DNA of 64,000 nt from Betaproteobacteria bacterium GR16-43 (lineage in GTDB: Bacteria; Pseudomonadota; Gammaproteobacteria; Burkholderiales; Usitatibacteraceae). Of the stretch, positions 36,090-44,191 are shown in pieces (positions within the stretch are counted from its first letter, which is position 1; the number at the start of each line of letters is the position of its first letter). The notes beneath the pieces were generated by a model. The model had not been told where the DNA came from. It ran no database searches and worked only from the letters and a program-made list of their open reading frames with translations. The position numbers and the translations under genes are program-made. The stretch covers positions 3,286,001-3,350,000 of the forward strand of contig CP019169.1 of the NCBI GenBank assembly GCA_001953215.1. The letters are read 5' to 3'.

Positions 36090-37525
36090 GCGGAGGCCCC
36101 GGTGGTCTGGGCGTGGAAGCGCTCGAGCAAGGCGCCCGCCATGCGTTGGCGATAAGCGGCGCTCGCGCGCATATCGTCGATGGGGGCGAAGTCCCGGGCC
36201 AGGGCTTCGATCGCGGCGCGCACCGAGGTTGCGCTCCAGGGCTTGCCGCGCAGCGCGTCTTCCGCGGCGGCGGCGCGCTTCGGCGTGGCTGCCATGCCGC
36301 CGTAGGCAATGCGCGCCTCTTCCACGTTTCCGCCGCGCAAGGTGAACGCGAACGCGGCGCACACGGCGGAGATGTCCTGGTCGCGGCGCTTGGAGATCTT
36401 GTAGGTGGCCACGTGCCGGTCCGCGCGCGGCAGGGGCACGCGCACGGCGCGCACGAACTCGCCGGGTTGCATCGCGCTCTTTCGATATCCGAGGTAGAGC
36501 GCTTCCATGGGCAGCACGCGCTCCTGCTCGCCGCGCCGCAGCACCACCTCGGAGCCGAGCGCGATCAGCACCGGCATCGAGTCGCCGATGGGCGAGCCGT
36601 TGGCCACGTTGCCGCAGAGCGTGCCCGAGTTGCGCACCGGCGGAGAGCCGAAACGCTCGGCCAGCTCCGCCAGCATCGGATAGCGCGCGACGATCGCGCC
36701 ATAGCCATCGGTGAGGCTGGCCGCGGCACCGATCTCGAGCGCGCCATCCTTCTCGACGATGCGATCCAACTCCGCGACATCGCCGAGATAGAGGATGGGC
36801 GGCAAGTCGCGCAATTGCTTGGTGACCCACAACCCCACGTCGGTGCCACCTGCGAGCAGGAGCGAATCCGGTGCTTCGAGGTAAGCCTGGGCCAGCGCGG
36901 CGATCGTGCGGGGTGCGAAGTAGCCCGGCGTCCGAACCGGTTGCGGGTCGACCGGCACCTGGGCTCGCCGGCGCGCATCGTGCTCGGTGCCCTTCGGCCA
37001 GTGGGTGGACGGACCGAGCCCGTGCATGCGCATCGCGGCGTCGAGGATCGGACGGTAGCCGGTGCAGCGGCACAGGTTTCCGGAGAGCGCTTCGACCGCG
37101 GCTTCGCGCGTGACCGCCTCGCGCTCGAGCCACAGCGCGAAGAGCGACATGACGAAGCCCGGCGTGCAGAAGCCGCACTGCGAGGCATGCGCCTCGACCA
37201 GCGCCTGCTGCACCGGATGGAGCGTGCCGTCGGGTGCGCGCAGGCTCTCGACCGTGACGACTTCCTTGCCGTCGAGCGTGGGGACGAAGCGAATGCACGA
37301 GTTCACCGCGCGGTAGCGCATGCCTTCACCGTGCGGTTCGCCCACGACCACGGTGCAGGCGCCGCAATCGCCCTCGGCGCACCCTTCCTTGGTGCCGCAG
37401 CGCCCGAGCGGGCCGCGCAGGTACTGGAGCAGCGTCGTGGTGGGGGAGGCGTCGGCGGCCTCGACCACATGGCCGTCCAGCAGGAAACGCGCAGGGCGTT
37501 GTTTTTCTTCCGGGGGTGAGGCCAT
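36086..37525 (-). CDS. xdhA: Xanthine dehydrogenase iron-sulfur/FAD subunit
   Basis: A 479-residue small subunit. The plant-type 2Fe-2S domain has CGTKEGCAEGDCGACTVV (about 43-60). The second cluster has CGFCTPG and GNLCRCTGYRPI (about 115-155). The FAD domain follows with LLAGGTDVGLWVTK and SGTLCGNVANGSPIGDSMP. It passes electrons from the molybdenum subunit to NAD. Its start shares a base with the hydroxyisourate hydrolase stop (TGATG), so uraH-xdhA-xdhB-xdhC-puuD-guaD form one transcript. Confidence 0.97.
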   Translation of the reverse strand: MASPPEEKQRPARFLLDGHVVEAADASPTTTLLQYLRGPLGRCGTKEGCAEGDCGACTVVVGEPHGEGMRYRAVNSCIRFVPTLDGKEVVTVESLRAPDGTLHPVQQALVEAHASQCGFCTPGFVMSLFALWLEREAVTREAAVEALSGNLCRCTGYRPILDAAMRMHGLGPSTHWPKGTEHDARRRAQVPVDPQPVRTPGYFAPRTIAALAQAYLEAPDSLLLAGGTDVGLWVTKQLRDLPPILYLGDVAELDRIVEKDGALEIGAAASLTDGYGAIVARYPMLAELAERFGSPPVRNSGTLCGNVANGSPIGDSMPVLIALGSEVVLRRGEQERVLPMEALYLGYRKSAMQPGEFVRAVRVPLPRADRHVATYKISKRRDQDISAVCAAFAFTLRGGNVEEARIAYGGMAATPKRAAAAEDALRGKPWSATSVRAAIEALARDFAPIDDMRASAAYRQRMAGALLERFHAQTTGASA

Positions 37526-37875
37526 CAGCTGCCGCGGTAGGTCGAGTAGCTCCAGGGCGAGACGAGCAGGGGCACGTGGTAGCGCCCCTCGCGGTCGGCG
37601 ATGCCGATGCGGATCACGACGGTGGAGAGGAAAGGAGGATCGGGCAGGGCGATGCCCCTGGCGCGAAAGTAGGCGTCGATCTCGAACGCGAGCTCGTACC
37701 GGCCCGGCCGAAACGCCTCGCCCGTGAGCAGCGGCGCATCGCAGCGGCCATCGGCGTTGGTGACGGTGCGCACCAGCGTTTCGCGCCGGTCGCCCAGGCG
37801 AACCAGCTCGATCGGAACGCCGGCGGCCGGCACGCCGTGGTAGGTATCCAGCACATGAGTCGTTAAGATGCCCAT
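37525..37875 (-). CDS. uraH: 5-hydroxyisourate hydrolase (transthyretin-like)
   Basis: A 116-residue tetrameric-type hydrolase acting on the product of PuuD. The N-terminus [20 protein letters not shown] and the C-terminal tetrapeptide YRGS are the signatures separating this enzyme from transthyretin; the catalytic His, Arg and Ser of the family lie in these blocks. It is the first gene of the minus-strand purine operon. Only 30 bases separate its start from that of the divergent puuE gene, so the two promoters must overlap or extend into the coding regions. Confidence 0.96.
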   Translation of the reverse strand: MGILTTHVLDTYHGVPAAGVPIELVRLGDRRETLVRTVTNADGRCDAPLLTGEAFRPGRYELAFEIDAYFRARGIALPDPPFLSTVVIRIGIADREGRYHVPLLVSPWSYSTYRGS

Positions 37876-37905
37876 GCAGCGAGGATATCGCACGGAGCCG
37901 GTTGC

Positions 37906-38841
37906 ATGCCACGGAAGACTGGAGAAGGAGTGACAACCCCACGGGATCTCGTCGGATACGGCGCGGCCCCGCCCCACGCGGACTGGCCGGGCGGCGCGCG
38001 CATCGCGGTGCAGTTCGTCCTCAACTACGAGGAGGGTGCCGAGAGCTCGGTGCTGCACGGAGACGCCGCCTCCGAAGTGTTCCTCTCGGAGATCGTGGGC
38101 GCGCAGCCTTTCATGGGCTCGCGCCACATGAGCATGGAGTCGCTGTACGAATACGGCAGCCGCGCGGGCGTCTGGCGCCTGCTGCGCCTCTTCCGGGAAC
38201 GCAAGCTCCCCCTCACGGTGTTCGCCGTCGCGATGGCGCTGGAGAAGCACCGCGAGGTCGCGCGCGCTTTCGTGGAGGACAGGCACGAGATCGCCTCGCA
38301 CGGCTGGCGCTGGATCAATTACCACGGCATGCCGGAGGCCGAGGAGCGTGAACACATCGCACGCGCCGTCGAGGTGATCCGCGAAGTCACGGGCGAGCGT
38401 CCGCTGGGCTGGTACACGGGGCGCACGAGCGAGAACACCCGGCGCCTCGTCGCGGAATACGGGGGCTTCCTCTACGACGCCGATTCCTACGCCGACGATC
38501 TCCCGTACTGGGAGAAGGCCGCCGGAAAGCCGCAGCTCATCGTCCCGTACACGCTCGACACCAACGACATGCGCTTCGCGACGCCGCAGGGCTTCAACGC
38601 CGGCGAGCAATTCTTCAGCTATCTGCGCGATGCGTTCGACACGCTCTATGCGGAAGGCGAAACGGCACCGAAGATGCTGTCGATCGGCTTGCATTGCCGC
38701 CTGGCCGGGCGTCCCGCGCGCATCGCGTCGCTCGCGCGCTTCCTCGACCACGTGCAGAAGCACGACCGCGTGTGGATCTGCCGGCGCATCGACATCGCGC
38801 GGCATTGGATCGCACGCCATCCGTACGCGGCGAAGACGTGA
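37906..38841 (+). CDS. puuE: Allantoinase, PuuE (polysaccharide-deacetylase fold)
   Basis: A 311-residue metal-independent allantoinase that opens allantoin to allantoate. It has the family's [18 protein letters not shown] block, [20 protein letters not shown], the His in [17 protein letters not shown] and [13 protein letters not shown]. The first four tens of residues lack a signal peptide. ACGGAG at 37892-37897 is a fair ribosome site 8 bases before the ATG. It is followed by uraD with a GTGA overlap. Confidence 0.94.
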   Translation: MPRKTGEGVTTPRDLVGYGAAPPHADWPGGARIAVQFVLNYEEGAESSVLHGDAASEVFLSEIVGAQPFMGSRHMSMESLYEYGSRAGVWRLLRLFRERKLPLTVFAVAMALEKHREVARAFVEDRHEIASHGWRWINYHGMPEAEEREHIARAVEVIREVTGERPLGWYTGRTSENTRRLVAEYGGFLYDADSYADDLPYWEKAAGKPQLIVPYTLDTNDMRFATPQGFNAGEQFFSYLRDAFDTLYAEGETAPKMLSIGLHCRLAGRPARIASLARFLDHVQKHDRVWICRRIDIARHWIARHPYAAKT

Positions 38842-39338
38842 GCCTCGTCGGTGAGTTGAATGGATTGTCGCTCGAGGCGTTCGTCGCTCGCCTGGGGTCC
38901 ATCTACGAGCATTCGCCGTGGGTCGCCGAGCGTGCCTACGCCGATGTTCCGTTTGCATCCATCGACACGCTCCATCGGGCGATGGAGCGGGCGATGTTCT
39001 CGGCGACGGCTGACGAGCAGATGGCGTTGATCCGCGCGCATCCGGAATTGGCGGGCCGCCTCGCGGCCGCGCAGCTCACCGAGCACTCGCGCCGGGAGCA
39101 AGCCGGTTCGGGCCTCGATCGCGTGACGCCCGACGAGCGCGCGCGCATGCAGGCGCTGAACGACCGCTATCGGGAGAAGTTCGGCTTCCCCTTCATCGTC
39201 GCGGTGAAAGGCCTGGACTGGTCGGGAATCATCGAACGCATGGAAGCCCGGCTTCCCAATGCGCGCGAAGTCGAAGTCGCGACGGCGCTCGAGCAGATCG
39301 GGCGCATCGCGCGCTTCCGGCTGGACGCGCTGGCGTGA
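38838..39338 (+). CDS. uraD: OHCU decarboxylase
   Basis: A 166-residue enzyme that decarboxylates 2-oxo-4-hydroxy-4-carboxy-5-ureidoimidazoline to (S)-allantoin. Diagnostic: [13 protein letters not shown] near the N-terminus, [14 protein letters not shown] with the catalytic His, and [13 protein letters not shown]. The GTG at 38838 overlaps the puuE stop (GTGA); no ATG is available at this position. With puuD and uraH it completes urate to allantoin. Confidence 0.95.
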   Translation: MSLVGELNGLSLEAFVARLGSIYEHSPWVAERAYADVPFASIDTLHRAMERAMFSATADEQMALIRAHPELAGRLAAAQLTEHSRREQAGSGLDRVTPDERARMQALNDRYREKFGFPFIVAVKGLDWSGIIERMEARLPNAREVEVATALEQIGRIARFRLDALA

Positions 39339-40672
39339 GGGTCCAGCGCTTTGGCTTGAGGGTCCAACGCTTCGGACTCGCGATCATTGCTCTCGCGACG
39401 ATCGGGGGTTGCGCGACGGAGCGCGCTTCCACGCGGGATCGCGCTCCCGCGCCGGATCTCACAGCGCTTCAAACCGAATTCCTGGCCGGGATCGCGTCCC
39501 TCAAGGTGCCGGAGTTCGGTTGGGGCTATGTGCAGAACCTCGAGCGCATCGGCACGCCGGAAACCCTGGCCCAGCGAGATCGGTTCTTCGCGGATTGGCG
39601 GTCCCGGGTGGCGGCGATACCGAGGAACACGCTGGATCGGGAGATGCGTCCACGATACGACGCGCTGCTCTTCGAGATCGAGTTCAACCTCGAGCGCTTG
39701 CGGCTCGAAAGCCGCTTCGCGCTGGCGCGTACGGAACCGATCCCGGCCGACGGCCTCGCGAAGCTTCCCGACGCGCCGTCCTGGTACGCGCTGCACCTCA
39801 AGCGCAACGCGTCGCGCGAGACGACGCCCGATGCGCTCTTCGCCTTCGGCGAAGCGGAAGTGGCCCGCATCCGCGGCGAGATGCGGCGTGTCCAGGACCA
39901 GATGGGGTACGCGGGAAGGGACGCCGAGTGGCGCGAGCGCCTGCGCTCGCAAGTCGTAACCGATCCGGATGCGGTCGCGGCGCGCTTCATGCGCGTGCGT
40001 GACACGGTGCAGGCCGCTTTGCCGCGCTACTTCCTGCCGAGGGATGTACGCCCGCCGCCGATCGAGCCCGCGCCCAACGCCACGAAGGACACACCACCGG
40101 GCTACTACACGAACGGGGTGTTCTACTTCGGCTTCTTCGGCGGCCGGTTTCCCGCGCGGTCGTTCGGTTGGTTGTACCTGCACGAGGCGATGCCGGGACA
40201 CCACTACCAACTGAGCTTGCCCTCCCGCGCGGCCGACGGCTTCTCGTATCCCGCGAGTGTCGAAGGTTGGGGCGCGTATTGCGAGGATCTCGGCAGCGAG
40301 CTGGGTGTTTACGCCGATCCCGATCTCCTCTACGGCAAGTGGGAGTGGGACCTCGTCCGCTCCGCGCGCGTAGCGCTCGATGTCGGCATCCACGCGAAAG
40401 GCTGGACGCGCGAGCAGGCCCTGGCCTACTGGCGCGCGAACGTGCCCGACCAGGAGGACATCGCGGTGCGCGAGGTCGATCGCGTCACGCGCTGGCCCGC
40501 GCAGGTCGTGAGCTACAAGGTGGGCGAGAAGGCGCTGCTCGACTTGCGGTCCGAGCTCGCGACGCGGCAGGGCGCCGCGTTCGACATCCGGGACTTCCAC
40601 GCCCGCGTGCTGGCACTCGGCTCGCTGCCGGTCTCCGCCCTCGAGCGGGCGATGCGCGAATCGCCCGACTAG
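39335..40672 (+). CDS. DUF885-family lipoprotein (putative metallopeptidase)
   Basis: A 445-residue exported protein. The GTG at 39335 overlaps the uraD stop. After an N-terminus with a doubled RVQRFGL unit there is a hydrophobic stretch and lipobox (IIALATIGGC), so it is a likely lipoprotein. The DUF885 core has GYYTNGVFYFGF, the zinc-type motif LYLHEAMPGHHYQLSL (about 288-303, HExxxGHH) and VEGWGAYCEDLG. DUF885 proteins resemble M32/gluzincin peptidases; the substrate is unknown. Although it is last in the puuE-uraD transcript, nothing in its family points to purines. A TTG at 39356, after the first repeat unit, is an alternative start. Confidence 0.85.
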   Translation: MRVQRFGLRVQRFGLAIIALATIGGCATERASTRDRAPAPDLTALQTEFLAGIASLKVPEFGWGYVQNLERIGTPETLAQRDRFFADWRSRVAAIPRNTLDREMRPRYDALLFEIEFNLERLRLESRFALARTEPIPADGLAKLPDAPSWYALHLKRNASRETTPDALFAFGEAEVARIRGEMRRVQDQMGYAGRDAEWRERLRSQVVTDPDAVAARFMRVRDTVQAALPRYFLPRDVRPPPIEPAPNATKDTPPGYYTNGVFYFGFFGGRFPARSFGWLYLHEAMPGHHYQLSLPSRAADGFSYPASVEGWGAYCEDLGSELGVYADPDLLYGKWEWDLVRSARVALDVGIHAKGWTREQALAYWRANVPDQEDIAVREVDRVTRWPAQVVSYKVGEKALLDLRSELATRQGAAFDIRDFHARVLALGSLPVSALERAMRESPD

Positions 40673-41376
40673 CCGGAAAGCTTCCCGGTGAGTTGCCCGC
40701 AGAGATTGATGAAGTTCCAGAAGTCGCCGCGGTCCCAGGTGGGCGGCGTCTTGTTGCCGGACATCGCCGCGATCATCGGATAGGGAACCGGGATGTAGAC
40801 CTGCCCGGGTTCGAGCGGGCCGGGATCCTTGCGCAGTGCCGCGACCTTGATCGGATCGAGGATCACGGGCGAATGCTCGCGGTCCTTGAGGAAGCGCGCC
40901 TCGAAGTCCGCCACGGATTCGCATTTCTCGAGCGTGCTCGCGTTGCGCCCGATGCGCAGTGGCCAGAGGATCGCGTACACGCCGGTCTCCGGGTTGCGCA
41001 GGAAGACCGAGCCCAGGTTCGTGAATCCGATGACTTCGCGATAACCGTGCGTGTTGTTCGACCACCACTGGCCGAGGCGCGTGATGGGTTGCGCTTCCTC
41101 GAAGAGCGAGTAGAGCGGCTTCACGATGAGGGTGACGGGCGGAAACTCCTCCGGGATCTCGAGGGTCATGTTCACCGCCACGACGCGCGGGCGGCGATGG
41201 GCCGTGTAGGCGATCCACAGGGCGAAGAGGCCGACCGGAAAGCCGAGGAGTCCCACACGGTCCTTCGGGTTGCCGTTCATCCCGACCAGCAGCGCATAGA
41301 GGAAGCAGAGCGCCGCGATCGCCACGCAGATGATGATGAAGCGCTTCGGAGACTTCACCGTGACGGAGTCGTTCAT
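40669..41376 (-). CDS. Hypothetical membrane protein with two N-terminal helices
   Basis: A 235-residue protein: two transmembrane helices near the N-terminus (about 12-32, RFIIICVAIAALCFLYALLVG, shown here only as its hydrophobic span, and about 42-58), then a soluble C-terminal domain of about 160 residues. That domain has WWSNNTHGYREVIGFTNLGS and EPGQVYIPVPYPMIAAMSG. It weakly recalls the DUF1851/T6SS-immunity-like fold, but I cannot assign it. It is 8 bases after the outer-membrane protein gene and probably shares its transcript; its stop overlaps the DUF885 gene convergently by 4 bases. Confidence 0.7.
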   Translation of the reverse strand: MNDSVTVKSPKRFIIICVAIAALCFLYALLVGMNGNPKDRVGLLGFPVGLFALWIAYTAHRRPRVVAVNMTLEIPEEFPPVTLIVKPLYSLFEEAQPITRLGQWWSNNTHGYREVIGFTNLGSVFLRNPETGVYAILWPLRIGRNASTLEKCESVADFEARFLKDREHSPVILDPIKVAALRKDPGPLEPGQVYIPVPYPMIAAMSGNKTPPTWDRGDFWNFINLCGQLTGKLSG

Positions 41377-41384
41377 GCGTGCTC

Positions 41385-42170
41385 CTAGAACCAGCGGCCC
41401 AGCTGCAGGGTGAACCCGGTCATCACTTGCCAGTCGGATGCGGAGCGTGAAAGCCCCGCGGCCACGGCCACATCCAGGACGAGGGCCTTGCTCACGTTGT
41501 AGCTGAGCGCGACGAGGCCCTGCGTCTGGGCCGCGGTGCCCTTCTGCGCAAGTCCGGCCACCTCGGCCGTGATGCCGAACCGGTCGTCGAGCGGATGCGA
41601 GGCCGCGATCGCCCACAGGCCTTGCCACCGGCCCTGGCCTTCGTCGATCGCGCCGAGGCGGGCGCCCGCGGCATTGACGTCCACGTGGACGCCTGGGTAG
41701 TCGAAGCTCGCGATGCCCAGGACGCCCCAGTCGGTCTTTCCGCTGCCGATCGGCGGGCGCGCGGTCGGAAGCGCGGTGCCGAGTTGCGCCCCGAGCGTGA
41801 GGTTGTCGTTCACCGGCAGCTTGTACTTGAGGCTCAGCAGCGCATCGCCGCCGCTGTGCGCGGTCATGCCGTCGTAGTCGCGCTGCCACGCGTACGCGTC
41901 GGTGCCGATCAACACACCCCAGCTTTCGTTCCACGCAAGCTTGAACGTGACCGGCGACGATTGGCTGCGCGCGGTATCGCCGCCCTTGCTCCACGCGATG
42001 CCGCCTTCGAACTCGGGCCATCCGGGCGCGGGCAGGTCGGCGGGTGTCGCGACGGAGGGGCGATAGGGCACGACGGCGGGGGCTTCCTGCGCCAACGCGA
42101 TACTCGTCGTCGCGACACACGAGAGAACCATGCCGAGAATCGCGCCGCGGATCGAAGGATTCGAATGCAT
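41385..42170 (-). CDS. Outer-membrane beta-barrel protein (transporter-like)
   Basis: A 261-residue exported protein. A signal peptide ends near residue 27 (TTSIALA, then QEAPAV). Alternating short strands follow: FEGGIAWSKGGD, PVTFKLAWNESWGVLIGTDA, LSLKYKLPVNDNLTLGAQLG and a C-terminal strand ending in WF, as required for barrel insertion. It resembles small barrels annotated as phenol-degradation-type transporters (about 250-290 residues), where the real substrate is usually unknown. A GGGGAG lies 11 bases before the ATG. Three inverted repeats occupy its upstream region. Confidence 0.8.
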   Translation of the reverse strand: MHSNPSIRGAILGMVLSCVATTSIALAQEAPAVVPYRPSVATPADLPAPGWPEFEGGIAWSKGGDTARSQSSPVTFKLAWNESWGVLIGTDAYAWQRDYDGMTAHSGGDALLSLKYKLPVNDNLTLGAQLGTALPTARPPIGSGKTDWGVLGIASFDYPGVHVDVNAAGARLGAIDEGQGRWQGLWAIAASHPLDDRFGITAEVAGLAQKGTAAQTQGLVALSYNVSKALVLDVAVAAGLSRSASDWQVMTGFTLQLGRWF

Positions 42171-42209
42171 GGGTGATTATTCTCCCCAAAGCGTGGGTAC
42201 GGGCGGGGC

Positions 42210-42226
42210 GGCAACCTTTGGTTACC
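42210..42226. repeat. Inverted repeat in the intergenic region
   Basis: GGCAACC, loop TTT, GGTTACC: a 7-bp stem with one mismatch, 40 bases upstream of the outer-membrane protein gene. Confidence 0.45.
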
Positions 42227-42261
42227 GCGGAATGATCAGTAAGCGACGCGGAGAGATCAAA

Positions 42262-42333
42262 ATGCGACCTTGCAGGTCGGGTGCTCCGTCGGAGAAATGC
42301 CTTTTCATACACTTAATACTATTGAGTGTATGA
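42262..42333 (+). CDS. Possible 23-residue peptide overlapping the palindrome
   Basis: ATG at 42262 follows GGAGAG (42250-42255) with 6-base spacing; the frame stops at 42333, inside the large inverted repeat. The predicted peptide has a basic, Cys-containing head (MRPCRSGAPSEKC) and a hydrophobic tail (LFIHLILLSV). It may be an accident of the AT-rich palindrome. Nothing else supports expression. Confidence 0.2.
   Translation: MRPCRSGAPSEKCLFIHLILLSV
42265..42279. repeat. Perfect short inverted repeat
   Basis: CGACCT, loop TGC, AGGTCG: a perfect 6-bp stem between the two other inverted repeats of this intergenic region. Confidence 0.5.
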
Positions 42334-42340
42334 AAGGGCA
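42298..42340. repeat. Large AT-rich palindrome, 21-bp arms
   Basis: Arms 42298-42318 and 42320-42340 around a single central base. 19 of 21 positions pair; the two exceptions are T/G and would be wobble pairs in a plus-strand RNA. The arms centre on TTCATACACT and are far richer in A/T than surrounding DNA. It could be an operator, a terminator-like hairpin after the BKACE gene, or a small mobile-element remnant. Confidence 0.75.
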
Positions 42341-42398
42341 CTTCCAGACTGGTGGCCCCATCATCCTGCTCGCCACACCGAGTACGACTCCGGTTTTG

Positions 42399-43340
42399 TC
42401 AGAACGCGACCTTGTCGCGGCCCTTGAGGTCGAGCAGGGCGCGCGCCTGGTCCGGCGTCGCCACTTCGAGTCCCAGTCCCTCGATGACCTGCCGCGCGGC
42501 GCGCACCTGTTGCGCATTTGTCTCGGCGAGTTGCCCGGGCCCGATCCAGAGCGAATCCTCGAGGCCCACGCGCACGTTGCCGCCGAGTGCCACCGACTGC
42601 GCCGCGATCGGCATCTGGTTGCGTCCCGCGCCGAGCACGCTCCAGATGTACTGGTCGCCGAAGAGCCGGTCGGCCGTGCGCTTCATGTGCGCGACGTCTT
42701 CGGGATGGCCGCCGATGCCGCCGAGGATTCCGAACACGGACTGGATGAAGAACGGCGGCTTGATCGTGCCGCGGTCGGCGAAGTGGCGCAGCGTGTAGAG
42801 GTGGCCGATGTCGTAGCACTCGACTTCGAAGCGCGTGCCGTTCACGCGGCAGGTGTCGAGGATGTTCTCGATGTCCTTGAAGGTGTTCTTGAAGATGCGA
42901 TCGTCGGAACCCGCGAGGTAGGGGCGTTCCCACTCGTGCTTGAACTCCTTGTAGCGGGAGAGCATCGGGAAGAGCCCGAAGTTCATCGACCCCATGTTCA
43001 ACGACGCGACTTCGGGCTTGAAAAGCGCGCAGGGCTTCAGGCGCTCCTCGACCGTCATCGTGGGTGCGCCTCCCGTGGTGATGTTGATCACCACGTCGCA
43101 CGCCTGCTTGATCTTCCTGAGGAAGGGCTCGAAAGCCTCGGGCCGCTGGTCGGGGCGGCCGTCCTTCGGGTCGCGCGCGTGCAAATGCACGATGGCTGCG
43201 CCCGCTTCGTGCGCGCCGATGGCGGCGGCGGCGATCTCGTCCGCGGTGATCGGCAGGTGCGGCGACATCGTCGGCGTGTGGATCGCGCCGGTGACCGCGC
43301 ACGTGATCACGACCTTGCGGGAAGCTTTGGGGCTGGCCAT
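42399..43340 (-). CDS. BKACE-family beta-keto acid cleavage enzyme (DUF849)
   Basis: A 313-residue Zn-dependent enzyme that, in this family, condenses a beta-keto acid with acetyl-CoA to give acetoacetate and a CoA ester (3-keto-5-aminohexanoate cleavage type). Diagnostic: VVITCAVTGAIHTPTMSPHLPIT, AAIVHLHARDPKDGRP (zinc His pair), NITTGGAP, SLNMGSMNFG and VRVGLEDSLWIGPG. The ATG at 43340 is preceded by AGGAG with suitable spacing; an earlier in-frame start would add ten unlike residues. The substrate depends on residues that cannot be judged here. An SDR gene diverges 59 bases away. Confidence 0.93.
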   Translation of the reverse strand: MASPKASRKVVITCAVTGAIHTPTMSPHLPITADEIAAAAIGAHEAGAAIVHLHARDPKDGRPDQRPEAFEPFLRKIKQACDVVINITTGGAPTMTVEERLKPCALFKPEVASLNMGSMNFGLFPMLSRYKEFKHEWERPYLAGSDDRIFKNTFKDIENILDTCRVNGTRFEVECYDIGHLYTLRHFADRGTIKPPFFIQSVFGILGGIGGHPEDVAHMKRTADRLFGDQYIWSVLGAGRNQMPIAAQSVALGGNVRVGLEDSLWIGPGQLAETNAQQVRAARQVIEGLGLEVATPDQARALLDLKGRDKVAF

Positions 43341-43399
43341 TTCGGGACTCCTCGTGGAAAACCACCCCATAATGTCAAAATTCCCGTGAGCCCGGATCC

Positions 43400-44176
43400 A
43401 TGAACCTCGAAATCGACGGCCTCCGCGTGATGATCACCGCCGGCGCGAACGGCATCGGCCTGGAAATTGCGCGCGCGTTCGTGCGTGAAGGTGCCCGCGT
43501 GCACGTGTGCGATGTCGATTCCGCCGCGATCGCGAACCTGGGGAAGAGCGATCCGTCGATCACCTCGAGCGTGTGCGACGTCTCCGACCGCACGCAGGTC
43601 GAGCGCTTCTTCGCCGAGGGCCTCGCGAAGCTGGGCGGCCTTGATTGCCTCGTGAACAATGCCGGCATCGCGGGGCCGACAGGGAAGGTCGATGCGATCG
43701 ACCCCGCCGAGTGGGACCGCTGCATCGCGATCGACCTCACCGGGCAGTTCAACTGCGCGCGCCTCGCTGTGCCGCACCTGCGCAAGTCCTCCAATGCGAG
43801 CGTGATGAACGTTTCTTCGCTCGCCGGCCGCATGGGCTTCGCGTTGCGCACGCCCTACGCGGCGGCGAAATGGGGCGTGATCGGCCTCACGAAGTCGCTC
43901 GCCATCGAACTGGGCGACGACAATATCCGGGTGAATGCGCTGCTGCCGGGCATTGTCTCCGGCGATCGCCAGAAGCGCGTCCTCACGGCGAAAGCCGAGG
44001 CGCGCGGCATCGACTACGAGCAGATGGAAAAGCTGGCGTTCTCCGCGACGTCGCTGAAAGAGTACGTGACGCCACAACAACTGGCGGATCTCGTCGTCTT
44101 CGTGGCGAGCCTGCGAGGCCGGACCATCTCGGGCCAGTCGCTCTCGGTCTGCGGCGACACCAACATGCTGGGGTAG
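43400..44176 (+). CDS. Short-chain dehydrogenase/reductase
   Basis: A 258-residue classical SDR. The NAD(P) loop is ITAGANGIGLEIA (about 11-23), followed by VCDVDS with an Asp after strand two that favours NAD, NNAGIAGP, the catalytic Ser in NVSSLAGRMG, and YAAAKWG with the Tyr/Lys pair. It diverges from the BKACE gene over a 59-base gap containing CATAAT (43368-43373) as a possible -10. A shared catabolic pathway, for example of a hydroxy/keto acid, is plausible. It converges on the next gene with no visible terminator. Confidence 0.92.
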   Translation: MNLEIDGLRVMITAGANGIGLEIARAFVREGARVHVCDVDSAAIANLGKSDPSITSSVCDVSDRTQVERFFAEGLAKLGGLDCLVNNAGIAGPTGKVDAIDPAEWDRCIAIDLTGQFNCARLAVPHLRKSSNASVMNVSSLAGRMGFALRTPYAAAKWGVIGLTKSLAIELGDDNIRVNALLPGIVSGDRQKRVLTAKAEARGIDYEQMEKLAFSATSLKEYVTPQQLADLVVFVASLRGRTISGQSLSVCGDTNMLG

Positions 44177-44191
44177 CGGCGGTGCACGGGG

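Noticed and set aside
43340-44176. BKACE and SDR genes as a defined carnitine or lysine pathway
   Set aside because: Only two genes, both from broad families; no specific partner (thiolase, CoA transferase, aminomutase) is present.
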